44,009 nt of DNA from Gemmatimonadaceae bacterium (GCA_025929535.1 JAICLZ010000034.1:1-44009); one strand, 5' to 3'; shown: positions 1 through 8,624, numbered from the stretch's first letter. Numbers and translations are program-made. The notes: generated by a model from the letters alone, not told the origin.

Positions 1-405
1 GGATGCCGCGTGGCCGGTGAGCGAGAAGGAGAGCGCGAGCCCGATCGCTCCAGCAACCGTCACTCTCCACGCGGCCCGGTGCCCACGCCTGAGGAATAGC
101 GAAGCCGCAATGAGCAGCGTGCTCGCGGCGCCCACGAGCCATCCCCACCCCCAGACGGTGGTCCGCAGCATCGGCGCAATCATCCCCATGTCGCCCTCGC
201 CCACCATGTATCCCTGCGCGAGGAGCCGCGCGAGCATCGCGCAGGCCAGCACCACCGCGGACCATCGCGCGAGCATGCGCGCGCCCGGAACGACGGGCGG
301 GAGCTGCACGTCGCCCGATGCCTGCGAGAGATGCGCCACGCGCGTCGCGATGAGGAGCACGAATGCGCACGCGCCAATGACGAGAATTGCGGCGAGATAC
401 ATCAC
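1..405 (-). CDS. CopD-like multipass membrane protein (3' part missing, cut by window edge)
   Basis: The minus-strand frame is open from about 405 to base 1 and runs out of the window. It encodes hydrophobic segments (YLAAILVIGACAFVLLIA, WSAVVLACAMLARLLAQGY, WLVGAASTLLIAASLFL) and ends at the edge in LSFSLTGHAAS. That motif, helix then S-L-T-G-H-A, is typical of the CopD family of copper-transport or copper-resistance membrane proteins. CopD proteins often sit near cytochrome oxidase assembly genes, which fits the respiratory act operon just upstream. The start is uncertain: GTG 405 or ATG 402 are the first usable codons, but the frame stays open further upstream and family-like residues (SPAYVAIRAV) precede them. 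Family call is by motif and hydrophobicity only. Confidence 0.6.
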   Translation of the reverse strand, partial: MMYLAAILVIGACAFVLLIATRVAHLSQASGDVQLPPVVPGARMLARWSAVVLACAMLARLLAQGYMVGEGDMGMIAPMLRTTVWGWGWLVGAASTLLIAASLFLRRGHRAAWRVTVAGAIGLALSFSLTGHAAS

Positions 406-528
406 CGCGCGGATCGCGACGTATGCCGGGGAATCGACGCCGAACGCCGCCGTGGAGTCCTGCAGCGCTCGGGTCAGGGCAACCGCCCCGCAGAGATGAG
501 GCAGCAGAGTCGATCCGTGGAGAAAGTA

Positions 529-601
529 TGGAGCGTGCGAGGCTCGAACTCGCGACCTTTCGGTTGCAAACCGAATGCTCTCCCAACTGAGCTAACGCCC
601 C
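529..601 (-). tRNA. tRNA-Ala (anticodon UGC)
   Basis: Read on the minus strand, the 73 nt fold into a standard cloverleaf. The acceptor stem is GGGGCGT/ACGCTCC and includes the G3-U70 wobble that marks alanine tRNAs. The D arm begins GCTCAGTTGGGAGAGC. The anticodon stem is TTCGG/CCGAA around loop TTTGCAA (anticodon TGC), and the T arm contains GTTCGAGCC. CCA is not encoded after the discriminator A. It lies 64 nt downstream of actF on the same strand, and I see no terminator between them, so read-through from the act operon is possible. Confidence 0.97.
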
Positions 602-665
602 GCACACCGAAAGATAGAACACCGTGGCGCGCGACGGGAGAGCCGCGCGCGCTTCCGCGCCGCAG

Positions 666-1994
666 CTACTCGTGCGCCGGCAACGGCTCCATCGTGTCCG
701 GATTCACCGGCACCTGCACCTCGTCACGGAACGGGCTCGTCATGAGCACCACGCGCATGCGCGGGAACGCGTTCATGAACGCGGCGTAGCTCCACACCCA
801 GATCCCGAGGAATCCGATCGTGACGCCGATCTCCCAGATGCCGAACGGCAGCGAGGGCGTCACGCCGAGCAGCGAGGGATAGACCTCGAGATAGCGCAGC
901 AGCCAGAGCCCGATGAGGCTCGCGCTCGCGAACGCGACGAACGTCGGCAGATACACCTTCGCGGCGCGCGAGACGAGTCCGAAGAACGGGAGCACGAACA
1001 CGAGAAAGACGACGCCCATTCCGAACCCCAGATACGGCTGGATGAGGCGCAGCCGCTGCCAGTGCGTCTCCTCGGCCAGATTCCCGTACCAGCTCACGAG
1101 ATACTGCCCGAAGGTGAAGTAGCCCCAGAACGCGGTGAAGGCGAAGCAGAGCTTTCCGAGATCGTGGAACTTTATTTCCTGAATGAGCTCGTACGCGTTG
1201 AGATACCGGCGCCACCACATGCAGAGCAGCGACCAGCTCATGAGCGCGCCGAGCCACGCGCCCATGAACCACCACCACGAGTAGAGCGTGCTGTTGTAGT
1301 GCAGGTCGAGCGACATCGAGAAGTCCCACCCCAGCACCGAATAGAAGTAGCCGAAGCCGAGGCACATCCAGACGGCGAGCTTGCCCTGCATGGAGTGCGT
1401 CGAATGAATCTCGCGGCGCTCTTCGCGGAAGTTGCGCCGCATGCGCTCGCGAAGCCCGCGCGCCCACGCCGATCCCGATTCCGGCAGTAGTCCGACATCG
1501 AGACGAACGGACCGATAGACGAACCAGATGCTCATCCACGCGAGACCGCCGAAGAGGATGAGGTCGCGCGGGATGAGAAAGTACGGGTCGAGATACAGCC
1601 GCTTTTCCGGCTGCGCCATCTCGTGCATCGCCCACGGATAGATGTGCTTCGCGCCGAGGAAGTCGACGATCAGGAGCAGGAAGGCAATCGGAAGAAAGGC
1701 GACGTAACCCTCGAGGAAGCGAACGATCGGCCTCGACCAGCGCGCGGTGGTGATGCGCTGCACCGCCACGAAGATCACGCCGGCCTGCGAGATCGTGGCG
1801 AAGAACATCCAGTTGACGTGGAACGCCAGCCAGACGCGGTCGTGCCCCGAGTCGGTGAAGGCGCCGATGATGAACACCAGCGCGCCGATCGCGGCGAGCG
1901 CGAGCGACGCAACGAAAAGCGAGCGCGGAAGCGGGCGCTCGGTGGCGCGAACGATCTCGTCGCGCGGGGGCACCATGTTGTCGTGCGCGCTCAC
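666..1994 (-). CDS. actF: Alternative complex III subunit ActF (NrfD/PsrC-type membrane subunit)
   Basis: This 442-residue protein has about ten predicted membrane helices and belongs to the NrfD/PsrC-like quinone-interacting subunits. In alternative complex III (ACIII), ActC and ActF are the two large homologous membrane subunits. The complex oxidises quinol and passes electrons to cytochrome c or directly to an oxidase. The long aromatic-rich helices (for example TLYSWWWFMGAWLGALM) are typical. It is the last act gene, in the canonical A-B-C-D-E-F order. The start is GTG at 1994 and overlaps the actE stop by 4 nt (GTGA), which implies translational coupling. Confidence 0.93.
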   Translation of the reverse strand: MSAHDNMVPPRDEIVRATERPLPRSLFVASLALAAIGALVFIIGAFTDSGHDRVWLAFHVNWMFFATISQAGVIFVAVQRITTARWSRPIVRFLEGYVAFLPIAFLLLIVDFLGAKHIYPWAMHEMAQPEKRLYLDPYFLIPRDLILFGGLAWMSIWFVYRSVRLDVGLLPESGSAWARGLRERMRRNFREERREIHSTHSMQGKLAVWMCLGFGYFYSVLGWDFSMSLDLHYNSTLYSWWWFMGAWLGALMSWSLLCMWWRRYLNAYELIQEIKFHDLGKLCFAFTAFWGYFTFGQYLVSWYGNLAEETHWQRLRLIQPYLGFGMGVVFLVFVLPFFGLVSRAAKVYLPTFVAFASASLIGLWLLRYLEVYPSLLGVTPSLPFGIWEIGVTIGFLGIWVWSYAAFMNAFPRMRVVLMTSPFRDEVQVPVNPDTMEPLPAHE

Positions 1995-2788
1995 TGATGC
2001 TGCTCCGGCGTTGTGGCGGCGGCTGGTGCGGCTGCGGCTGCCGATGATGCGGCGGGATCCAGCAGCCGGTCATCCATGTCCTTCGGCCGGTACGGCGCGG
2101 CGCGCGTGGGCGACGTACGCGTGGGTCCCGGCACCATCTGACCATTCTCTCCCGGGTATCCCGCAGGCGACGTGTCGGCCTTCACTCCGGGGATCGAGCC
2201 CTGGAGCGCGCGCACGTAGTTCACGACGTCCCAGCGGTCGTCATCCTCGATGCGGTTGTAGTTCGGCATGAGTCCGCGGCCATTGCGAATCATTCCGTAG
2301 AGATAGCCATCGGTGCGGCCCTTCGTGACGGGCGTCAGCAGGTTCGGCGCAGGCACGCCGAAGCGCACCGCCGCACCATTGCCCATTCCCGCCACACCAT
2401 GACAGACCGCGCAGTTGATCTGATAATACTTGCGACCGTTGTCGAGCGAGCGCGCGTTCGCCTGGTGCGGATTCGGGATGCTCGACATCGAGTCGATCAC
2501 CGCAGGATTCGGCGCGGCGCCCGGACCGGACGTCATGCTGCCGTTGTACGACACCACGTAGCCCGGCACCGTGTTTCCGGTGATGGGCACCGAGTACGCA
2601 ACGAAGGTGCTATCGCTTCCACCCGGACGAAACGGCGTCGTGTCGTTCCCCGCGTACTCCGCCTCCCAGGGCTCGATGCGAGGCTGGTCCCTGAAGTCGG
2701 AGAAAACATTGGAGACCTGCTTGCACGCGCCGAGCAGGAGCGTGCCACATGCGACCGCGAGCAGCCGCGCGGAGGATCTAGCGCTCAT
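1991..2788 (-). CDS. actE: Alternative complex III subunit ActE (monohaem cytochrome c lipoprotein)
   Basis: The 265-aa product starts with a lipoprotein signal (LLLGAC, lipidated Cys22). It carries one haem c site, C126-x-x-C129-H130 (INCAVCHG), with a probable distal methionine at Met174 (GLMPNYN). In ACIII, ActE is a membrane-tethered monohaem cytochrome that takes electrons from the pentahaem ActA toward the oxidase. ATG 2788 was chosen because it directly precedes the signal peptide; it overlaps the end of actD by 11 nt. The C-terminus is a Pro/Ala/Gln-rich tail, probably flexible. Confidence 0.93.
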   Translation of the reverse strand: MSARSSARLLAVACGTLLLGACKQVSNVFSDFRDQPRIEPWEAEYAGNDTTPFRPGGSDSTFVAYSVPITGNTVPGYVVSYNGSMTSGPGAAPNPAVIDSMSSIPNPHQANARSLDNGRKYYQINCAVCHGVAGMGNGAAVRFGVPAPNLLTPVTKGRTDGYLYGMIRNGRGLMPNYNRIEDDDRWDVVNYVRALQGSIPGVKADTSPAGYPGENGQMVPGPTRTSPTRAAPYRPKDMDDRLLDPAASSAAAAAPAAATTPEQHQ

Positions 2789-3278
2789 CGCGCACCTCCG
2801 CCGCTCCATTGGCCGCGAGCACGCGCCGAACCGTCTCCTGCTCGTCCGGCCGGCACTCCACCCAGATCCCGAAGCTGCCGTCGCTGAAGCGCGGATCGTA
2901 GCCCACGGTCTGCGTGATCCGCGGGATCCGCGCATTCACGAAGAGACCGAGCACGGTGGCGAGCGATCCGATCAGCACCATCAGCTCGAAGCCGATGATC
3001 GTGTACGGCACCCACGACGCGATCGGCTTTCCTCCCACCACCAGCGGCCAGTAGTCGGAGACCCAGATCGGAATCCAGTAGCCGAACGTGACGCCCGCCA
3101 GCGCACCGATCAGCGTGTAGACGCGCACGACGCTCGGCCCCTGCTTGAGCACATCGTCGAGCTCGTGGCGCGGAGTGGGCGAGTAGACCGTCACGTCGCC
3201 GACGCGCAGCTTCTTCAGCTCGGCGACGGCTTCGACCGTGGCGTCGAGCTCCGGGAACACTCCTACGATGCCGCGCAT
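2778..3278 (-). CDS. actD: Alternative complex III subunit ActD (DUF3341)
   Basis: This 166-aa protein starts with a short soluble segment (MRGIVGVFPELDATVEAVAEL), followed by two membrane helices around residues 55-75 and 95-115. ActD in ACIII is such a two-helix peripheral subunit packing against ActC/ActF; its catalytic role is unknown. The start ATG shares one base with the actC stop (TGATG), and the end overlaps actE by 11 nt, so it is translated within the operon. Length and position match the family. Confidence 0.92.
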   Translation of the reverse strand: MRGIVGVFPELDATVEAVAELKKLRVGDVTVYSPTPRHELDDVLKQGPSVVRVYTLIGALAGVTFGYWIPIWVSDYWPLVVGGKPIASWVPYTIIGFELMVLIGSLATVLGLFVNARIPRITQTVGYDPRFSDGSFGIWVECRPDEQETVRRVLAANGAAEVRDER

Positions 3279-4726
3279 CAGCGCACCTCGTAGGAGCCGA
3301 TGAGTCCCGGCGCGATCGAGTGCCCTTCAGGATCCGGCTCGGCGTGCGCGTGGCGCATCCTGGGCGGCACGATCTCCTTCACTTCGGCGATGGCGAGCAC
3401 GGGGAGCTGTTTGATGAAGAGCAGAAACCACATCGAGAACCAGCCGAAGCTTCCGAGCAGGATCGCCCAGTCGATGTACGTCGGGGCGTACGGCCCCCAC
3501 TTCCACGGCTCGAACTCGTGCGACATCGAGGGCACGATGATCACAAACCGCTCGTACCACATGCCGAGATTGATGAAGATCGAGAGCGTGAAGAGGAAGG
3601 TGGTGTTGCGGCGAAGCCGCTGCGAGAAGAGGAGCAGCGGAAGGATCGCGTTGCACGTGAGCATGATCCAGGCGGCCCACCACCACTGTCCGAACACGCG
3701 ATTCCAGAAGTACGACTGCTCGACTTCGCTCCCGCTGTACCAGGCGATGAAGAACTCGGTGAGATAGGCGCAGCCGACCACGAGCGAGGTGAAGAGACAG
3801 AGCTTCGCCCCCGCGTCGAGCACGTTGATCGTGACGTAGTGCTTGAGCTTGAACCAGCGCCGCACCGGGATGATGATCGTGAAGACCATCCCCATGCCGG
3901 AGAAGATCGCGCCCGCAACGAAATACGGCGGGAAAATCGTCGTGTGCCAACCCGGGAGATTGGCCATCGCGAAGTCGAACGAGACGACGGAGTGCACCGA
4001 CAACACGAGCGGCGTCGAGAACGCCGCGAGAAACAGATACGCGCGCGCGAAGTGCCGCCACTCGCGATCCGAGTTCCGCCACCCGAACGACAGCACGCCG
4101 AAGATCTGCTTGCGGACCGGATTCGTTTCACGATCGCGCAGCACGGCGATATCGGGAATCAATCCGATGAACAGGAACGTGGCCGAGACCGTGAGATACG
4201 TGAGCACCGCGAACACGTCCCACACCAGCGGGCTCTTGAACTGCGGCCAGATCAGGCGCCAGTGCGGATACGGGATGAGCCAGAAGAACTTCCAGGGCCG
4301 GCCGAGGTGCAGGATCGGAAAGAGTCCCGCGGTCATCACCGCGAACACCGTCATGGCCTCGGCGCATCGATAGATCGTCGTGCGGAAGCCGGCGCGAAAC
4401 AGATACAGAATCGCGGAGATCAGCGTGCCCGCGTGCCCGATACCGATCCAGAACACGAAGGTGATGATGTAGACGCCCCACATCACCGGCGGGCGGTAAC
4501 CCGCGACGCCGAGCCCCATGTAGATCTGGTACGCCCACGCCGTGCCGCCGATGAGCAGACAGAGCACCGCGACGCCGAGTCCCGCGAACCACGCCTTGGT
4601 GACCCTCAGCGTGTCGAGAATCTCATCCGTCGCCTGCGTGTAGCTCTTGACCGCCGGGAGCTGAACGTCCGCGGTGGCCGTGTTGTCCCGCCGGAGCTCG
4701 ATGCGATCGGGAGCCATTGTGCTCAT
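3278..4726 (-). CDS. actC: Alternative complex III subunit ActC (NrfD/PsrC-type membrane subunit)
   Basis: A 482-aa multipass protein with about ten helices, homologous to polysulfide reductase PsrC/NrfD. Its soluble N-terminus (about 60 residues) precedes the first helix (WFAGLGVAVLCLLIGGTAWA). In ACIII the quinol-oxidation site lies in ActC close to the ActB iron-sulfur domain. The PYPHWR and FFPPYFVAGAIFSGMGMV segments resemble conserved ActC regions. It begins 4 nt after the actB stop. A second in-frame ATG three codons in is an alternative start. Confidence 0.93.
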   Translation of the reverse strand: MSTMAPDRIELRRDNTATADVQLPAVKSYTQATDEILDTLRVTKAWFAGLGVAVLCLLIGGTAWAYQIYMGLGVAGYRPPVMWGVYIITFVFWIGIGHAGTLISAILYLFRAGFRTTIYRCAEAMTVFAVMTAGLFPILHLGRPWKFFWLIPYPHWRLIWPQFKSPLVWDVFAVLTYLTVSATFLFIGLIPDIAVLRDRETNPVRKQIFGVLSFGWRNSDREWRHFARAYLFLAAFSTPLVLSVHSVVSFDFAMANLPGWHTTIFPPYFVAGAIFSGMGMVFTIIIPVRRWFKLKHYVTINVLDAGAKLCLFTSLVVGCAYLTEFFIAWYSGSEVEQSYFWNRVFGQWWWAAWIMLTCNAILPLLLFSQRLRRNTTFLFTLSIFINLGMWYERFVIIVPSMSHEFEPWKWGPYAPTYIDWAILLGSFGWFSMWFLLFIKQLPVLAIAEVKEIVPPRMRHAHAEPDPEGHSIAPGLIGSYEVR

Positions 4727-4730
4727 CGGC

Positions 4731-7700
4731 TCACCGCCCAGCCGGCGCGGACGGCGCCGGGTGATTGATCTTCTTCAAGTACACCACCGCTGTGAACGTG
4801 TTGAGCTCCTCGAACACGTGATAACCGCGTCTGTCCGCGATCAGCTTCGTCACCGACCACGCCGGATCGGCGGCATCGCCGAAGGTGATCGCGTTCGACG
4901 GGCACGCCTGCGCGCACGACGTCGTGAACTCGTCCGCCACGAGCGCGCGCCCCTCGAGCTTCGCGCGGTGCTCGCTCTCCCGAATGCGCTGGACGCACAT
5001 CGAGCACTTCTCCATCACGCCCTTGCCGCGCACGGTGACATCGGGATTGAGCTGCCAGTTCATGCGCTCGGGCCACGCATATTGCGGACGCGCGGGCTCG
5101 CCGTAGCCGAACCAGTTGAAGTAGCGAACCTTGTACGGACAGTTGTTGGAGCAGTAGCGCGTGCCCACGCACCGGTTGTAGACCTGCACGTTGAGGCCGT
5201 CCGGCGAGTGGTAGGTCGCGTACACGGGGCACACGGGCTCGCACGGCGCATTGCCGCAGTGCTGGCAGAGCATCGGCACGAAGCGCGTCTCGAAGCTTTC
5301 GTCGAGCGTCTCGCCGCCTTCGTAAAATCGCTCGAGCCTGATCCACGCCATCTCGCGGCCGCGAAGAATGTTCGCGCCGGGCTGCCCCTCGAGTCCCGCC
5401 GTTGCCGACGACTGGTGGCGCGCGCCCACGGTCGGAACGTTGTTCTCGGCGTAGCACGCGGTGACGCAGGCCGAGCAGCCGGTGCAGCGGGCGAGATCGA
5501 TGGTCATCGCCCAACGGCGCTTCGCCATTCCGCTCCAGTGCTTCGGATCGTACATCCCCTTCAGGTTGTCGTCACTGGGCAGATCGCCCTGCGCGTCCTG
5601 CGCGACTGGCGCACGGAGTCCCGGCAGGAACTCGTGGGACGCATCGCCCGGCATGTGCTCCTCGGTCTGCTCGTTCCCGTGCATCGGCGACACCGGCACT
5701 TCGGCCGGCTCCGTGCGAGCGAGATCGCCCGCGTCGATTGCCTGCGCAACGCCGCGTCCGTGCTGCCGCGCGGATCCTTCGGCGCTCACCAGTGGAACGA
5801 AGTCGCCCGTCTTCGTGACCTTGACCTTCGTCGACGTCCACGCCATCGCGCCCGACTTCGCGTCGAACGCCACGGGGAGGACATCACCCGGACTCACTCC
5901 GACGTTCTGCGCGTAGCGTCCGTACGCCGTGTGGCCGCGACCGAAGGCGACGGCGATCGTGTCGCCGCGAAGTCCCGGGTAGACGAACGCCGGCGCGGTG
6001 ATCGCGCCCGCCGGCGTCTCCACGCGGAGCACGTCGCCGGGATCGATGGCGAGTCGCGCCGCCGCCGACGTTCCGACCTCGATCACCGTTTGCCAGCACA
6101 CCTTGGTGACGGGATCGGGAATCTCCTGGAGCCACGGCTTGTTCGCGCCGCTGCCATCCTCGAGCAGCGGCGAGGGATAGACGACGAGATAGAAATCGCC
6201 GGACGTGCCCGCGATGTTCGCGGCGGCTCGCGCGGTGGCGGGAACCGCGGCGCGATGAGGGCGCTGACCGGCCACCGTGCCATTGCCAATGCCCTTTATC
6301 AGAGCTGCCGTAAACGCTGTAGTACCACCGGGATAGCGCGAGATCAAATACTCTCGATAGTTCCCGGCGGGATGCGCGGCGGCAAGCTTCGGATTGGTCT
6401 TCGCGAGCGCGAGCAGCACGTCCGCGGTGGCGCGCGTGTCGTACACCGGATCCATTCCGGGCTGCTGCAGCGAGATCACGCCGGGAATCGGCTGCGCGTC
6501 GCCCCACGACTCGATCGCGTGATGATCGGGAAGCACGAGATCACAGAGCTCGCTGGTCTCGTCGGGATAGCTCGAGAAGGAAACCTTGAACGGCACCTTG
6601 GAGATCGCGTCGGCAACCTTCGCGCTCCTGGGACTCGTGAACACCGGGTTCACGCCGCGCACGAAGAGCAGCGGCACCTGCCCGGCACGCATGCGCTCGA
6701 TCGCGTCCGTGAGCTCGGCGTCCGTTGTCATTCCCTCGAAGCTCTCGATCGGCTGCGTCGTGAGCACCGACCGCCCGACGTTCCCGAACTTCTGATTCAG
6801 CGCGTTCACCGCGAGCGCGAGCTCCATGCTCCCGCCGGCGAGCAGAAGACTCGGCGCGCCCGCGAGCGCAGACGCGAGCGCCTCGAGGGTGGCGGCAGGA
6901 ACGTCGGCGCTCTGCGCGGCCTGCGCCATCGTGCCGGTGCCGCCGAGCGCGTTCGCGATGGCGAGCTCCGAGCCAGGCTTGCACGGAATCCACTGATCGG
7001 CGTTCATGCCCGTGAGCGAGCGCCGTGGCCCCACGTAGATCACCCGCGGCGCATCCACTCCCTTTGCGCGTGCGTCCGCGAACGAGAGCTGCTGCGGCAC
7101 ACTCGCGCCCCACGTCTCGAGGAAGTCCGCACCGAACGAGACGACGATCTTCGCCGCGGTGAAGTCGAGCGAGGGCCACGCCACGCCATAGCTCTGCTTG
7201 TTCGCAGCGATGACCGCCCCATCGGAGAGCGCGGCATAGCTCAGGTGCGGCGGCATCCCGTAGCCCTCGAGCCACGCATCCAGGAATCCGGGGAAGCTTC
7301 CGGTCTCGTGCTGATTGATGAACACCGCGCCGCCGGCCTTGCCCGCACCCTGTATGCCCGCGAGCTGCTGCGTGAGCAGCGTGGTCGCCTGCGTCCACGA
7401 GATGGGCGTGAGGCGGCCATTCTTGCGGAGCATCGGCTGCCGATAGCGATCGGGATTGTAGAGCCCCTGCACCGACGCCTGCCCGCGCGAGCAGAGCGCG
7501 CCACGATTCAGCGGATGATCGGGATTGCCCTCGACCTTGAACGTGCGCCCATCGCGCACCTCGAGGAGCAGTCCGCATCCCGCGGCGCACTCGCGGCACG
7601 TGGAGGCGTAGTAGTTCGAGACACCGGGCACCGTCTCGTCGGGATGGACGAGATACGGAATGAGCTCTTCGCCGGTGTTCGAGCTGCACGCGGCAACCGC

Positions 7701-7793
7701 GGTGGTGGCGCTCGCGGCGCCGAGCACCTTGAGAAAGGTGCGGCGACTGGTACCGGCCTTGGGCTCGCCGGCGGGCGTGGCGCGCTCACTCAT
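4731..7793 (-). CDS. actB: Alternative complex III subunit ActB (molybdopterin-oxidoreductase-like domain fused to a four-cluster ferredoxin domain)
   Basis: The 1020-aa product begins with a twin-arginine signal (S16-R-R-T-F-L-K22) and a hydrophobic stretch. The first three quarters resemble a molybdopterin oxidoreductase; in characterised ACIII this domain does not carry molybdenum. An N-terminal Cys set (C66, C69, C73, C101; CRECAAGC, LCSRG) is retained. From about residue 760 comes a ferredoxin-like domain with four Cys clusters (CTGCSACVTAC, CQHCGNAPCEPVC, CVGTRYCSNNC, CSMCVQ with CAQAC). It wires electrons from the quinol site in ActC to the haems. Fusion of the two domains (B1-B2) is the usual arrangement. 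The gene lies 15 nt after actA. Confidence 0.95.
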   Translation of the reverse strand: MSERATPAGEPKAGTSRRTFLKVLGAASATTAVAACSSNTGEELIPYLVHPDETVPGVSNYYASTCRECAAGCGLLLEVRDGRTFKVEGNPDHPLNRGALCSRGQASVQGLYNPDRYRQPMLRKNGRLTPISWTQATTLLTQQLAGIQGAGKAGGAVFINQHETGSFPGFLDAWLEGYGMPPHLSYAALSDGAVIAANKQSYGVAWPSLDFTAAKIVVSFGADFLETWGASVPQQLSFADARAKGVDAPRVIYVGPRRSLTGMNADQWIPCKPGSELAIANALGGTGTMAQAAQSADVPAATLEALASALAGAPSLLLAGGSMELALAVNALNQKFGNVGRSVLTTQPIESFEGMTTDAELTDAIERMRAGQVPLLFVRGVNPVFTSPRSAKVADAISKVPFKVSFSSYPDETSELCDLVLPDHHAIESWGDAQPIPGVISLQQPGMDPVYDTRATADVLLALAKTNPKLAAAHPAGNYREYLISRYPGGTTAFTAALIKGIGNGTVAGQRPHRAAVPATARAAANIAGTSGDFYLVVYPSPLLEDGSGANKPWLQEIPDPVTKVCWQTVIEVGTSAAARLAIDPGDVLRVETPAGAITAPAFVYPGLRGDTIAVAFGRGHTAYGRYAQNVGVSPGDVLPVAFDAKSGAMAWTSTKVKVTKTGDFVPLVSAEGSARQHGRGVAQAIDAGDLARTEPAEVPVSPMHGNEQTEEHMPGDASHEFLPGLRAPVAQDAQGDLPSDDNLKGMYDPKHWSGMAKRRWAMTIDLARCTGCSACVTACYAENNVPTVGARHQSSATAGLEGQPGANILRGREMAWIRLERFYEGGETLDESFETRFVPMLCQHCGNAPCEPVCPVYATYHSPDGLNVQVYNRCVGTRYCSNNCPYKVRYFNWFGYGEPARPQYAWPERMNWQLNPDVTVRGKGVMEKCSMCVQRIRESEHRAKLEGRALVADEFTTSCAQACPSNAITFGDAADPAWSVTKLIADRRGYHVFEELNTFTAVVYLKKINHPAPSAPAGR

Positions 7794-7808
7794 GCGCGAT
7801 GCCGGCGA

Positions 7809-8510
7809 CTAGTTGTGGCATGTGCTGCAATCGTAGCGGGCTTTCCACGCGGGATTCACGTTGCCGATGTGACAGTTGACGCACCACCCCATGTTGAGCG
7901 ATGCGTACTGGTAGACCCGGGTCATCTGCTGCACCTGTCCGTGACAGGTCTGGCAGGTGACGCCAGCGTTGACGTGACGCATGTGCGGGAACTGGACGTA
8001 GTCCGGCACCTTGTGCACGCGCACCCACGGAATGGGTTGCTTGGCCTTCCAGTAGTTGGTGAGCTTCTCGATCCCTTCGCTCGTGCGCGCGGGAAGTCCA
8101 TCGATCGCGGGACGCTGTGCGGTGACCACGGTATGACATCCCATGCAGGTGTTCACGGCAGGGAGTCCCGGATCCAGCGCCTTGTTCGCGGAGAAGTGAC
8201 AGTACAGACAGTTCATGCCGAGCGTCTGGACGTGTCGCGGGTGCGGGAAGGCGATCGGCTGAATGGGCGCGCGCCCCTGCGGAGAGGAGCCACCCCAGTA
8301 GCCCCATTCGCCACGATTCGTGATGACGGTGTCGGGGGCCTTGTTCGTTGCGCGAGCGGAGGGTCGGGTTGCCGGGCCCTGGGCGGATGTGGCCGGGGCG
8401 GGCGTCGCGGGCTGCTGTTGTCGAGCGCCGGTGTACGCGGAAACGATGGCTGCGAGAGAGGTCAGCACAACGAATCCCGGCACCAGTGCCCACTTGCTCC
8501 GAATCGTCAT
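7809..8510 (-). CDS. actA: Alternative complex III subunit ActA (pentahaem cytochrome c)
   Basis: A 233-aa protein with an N-terminal hydrophobic anchor (residues 8-25) and five CxxCH haem sites at C101, C122, C186, C210 and C228 (CLYCH, CMGCH, CQTCH, CVNCH, CSTCH). This is the expected number for ActA, the pentahaem subunit. It is the first gene of a six-gene operon. The Shine-Dalgarno sequence near ATG 8510 is weak. The start instead overlaps, by ATGA, the stop of a 7-codon reading frame that has a good ribosome site. A perfect Rex-like palindrome lies 34-53 nt upstream. Confidence 0.95.
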   Translation of the reverse strand: MTIRSKWALVPGFVVLTSLAAIVSAYTGARQQQPATPAPATSAQGPATRPSARATNKAPDTVITNRGEWGYWGGSSPQGRAPIQPIAFPHPRHVQTLGMNCLYCHFSANKALDPGLPAVNTCMGCHTVVTAQRPAIDGLPARTSEGIEKLTNYWKAKQPIPWVRVHKVPDYVQFPHMRHVNAGVTCQTCHGQVQQMTRVYQYASLNMGWCVNCHIGNVNPAWKARYDCSTCHN

Positions 8511-8530
8511 CGCACCACGGAAACGGTCAT
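8507..8530 (-). CDS. Possible 7-residue leader peptide (MTVSVVR) coupled to actA
   Basis: On the minus strand an AGGAG motif is followed about 10 nt later by ATG and the frame MTVSVVR-stop. The TGA overlaps the actA ATG as ATGA. The actA start has no good ribosome site of its own, so the small frame could load ribosomes that then restart on actA. There is no sequence evidence that the peptide itself does anything. Coincidence in GC-rich DNA is possible. Confidence 0.3.
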   Translation of the reverse strand: MTVSVVR

Positions 8531-8543
8531 ATCAGGGGCGCTC

Positions 8544-8563
8544 CTTGTGAAATCCTTCACAAG
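8544..8563. promoter_or_regulatory. Rex-type operator upstream of actA
   Basis: The site is CTTGTGAA-ATCC-TTCACAAG, a perfect 8+4+8 inverted repeat. Its core TTGTGAA-N4-TTCACAA matches the published consensus of Rex, the NADH/NAD+-sensing repressor that controls respiratory and fermentative genes in many bacteria. It lies 34-53 nt upstream of the actA start, where a repressor would overlap or follow the promoter. The same core also fits the CRP half-site pattern TGTGA-N6-TCACA, so a CRP/FNR-family regulator is an alternative. That it is an operator is inferred from sequence alone. Confidence 0.7.
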
Positions 8564-8593
8564 CAGCGCAAGTGAAGCGGGAATCTGCACATG

Positions 8594-8624
8594 GGCCCCC
8601 ACGCGCGCAAGTAGCGGCCCCCAC
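8594..8624. repeat. 9-bp direct repeat, 22-bp period, in the act promoter region
   Basis: GGCCCCCAC occurs at 8594-8602 and again at 8616-8624, a 22-bp period or about two helical turns. It lies about 30 bp upstream of the Rex-like palindrome. Such phasing is typical of paired sites for a dimeric or cooperative activator, but no known consensus is recognised. Confidence 0.35.

Noticed and set aside
331..789. Small plus-strand frames across the tRNA (one reads ELATFRLQTECSPN)
   Set aside because: This is the usual antisense artefact of a tRNA gene and has no coding support.
8544..8563. CRP or FNR site as the main reading of the palindrome
   Set aside because: The TGTGA-N6-TCACA core fits CRP, but the exact TTGTGAA-N4-TTCACAA pattern and respiratory target fit Rex better. 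FNR consensus (TTGAT-N4-ATCAA) does not match. CRP is kept as an alternative only.
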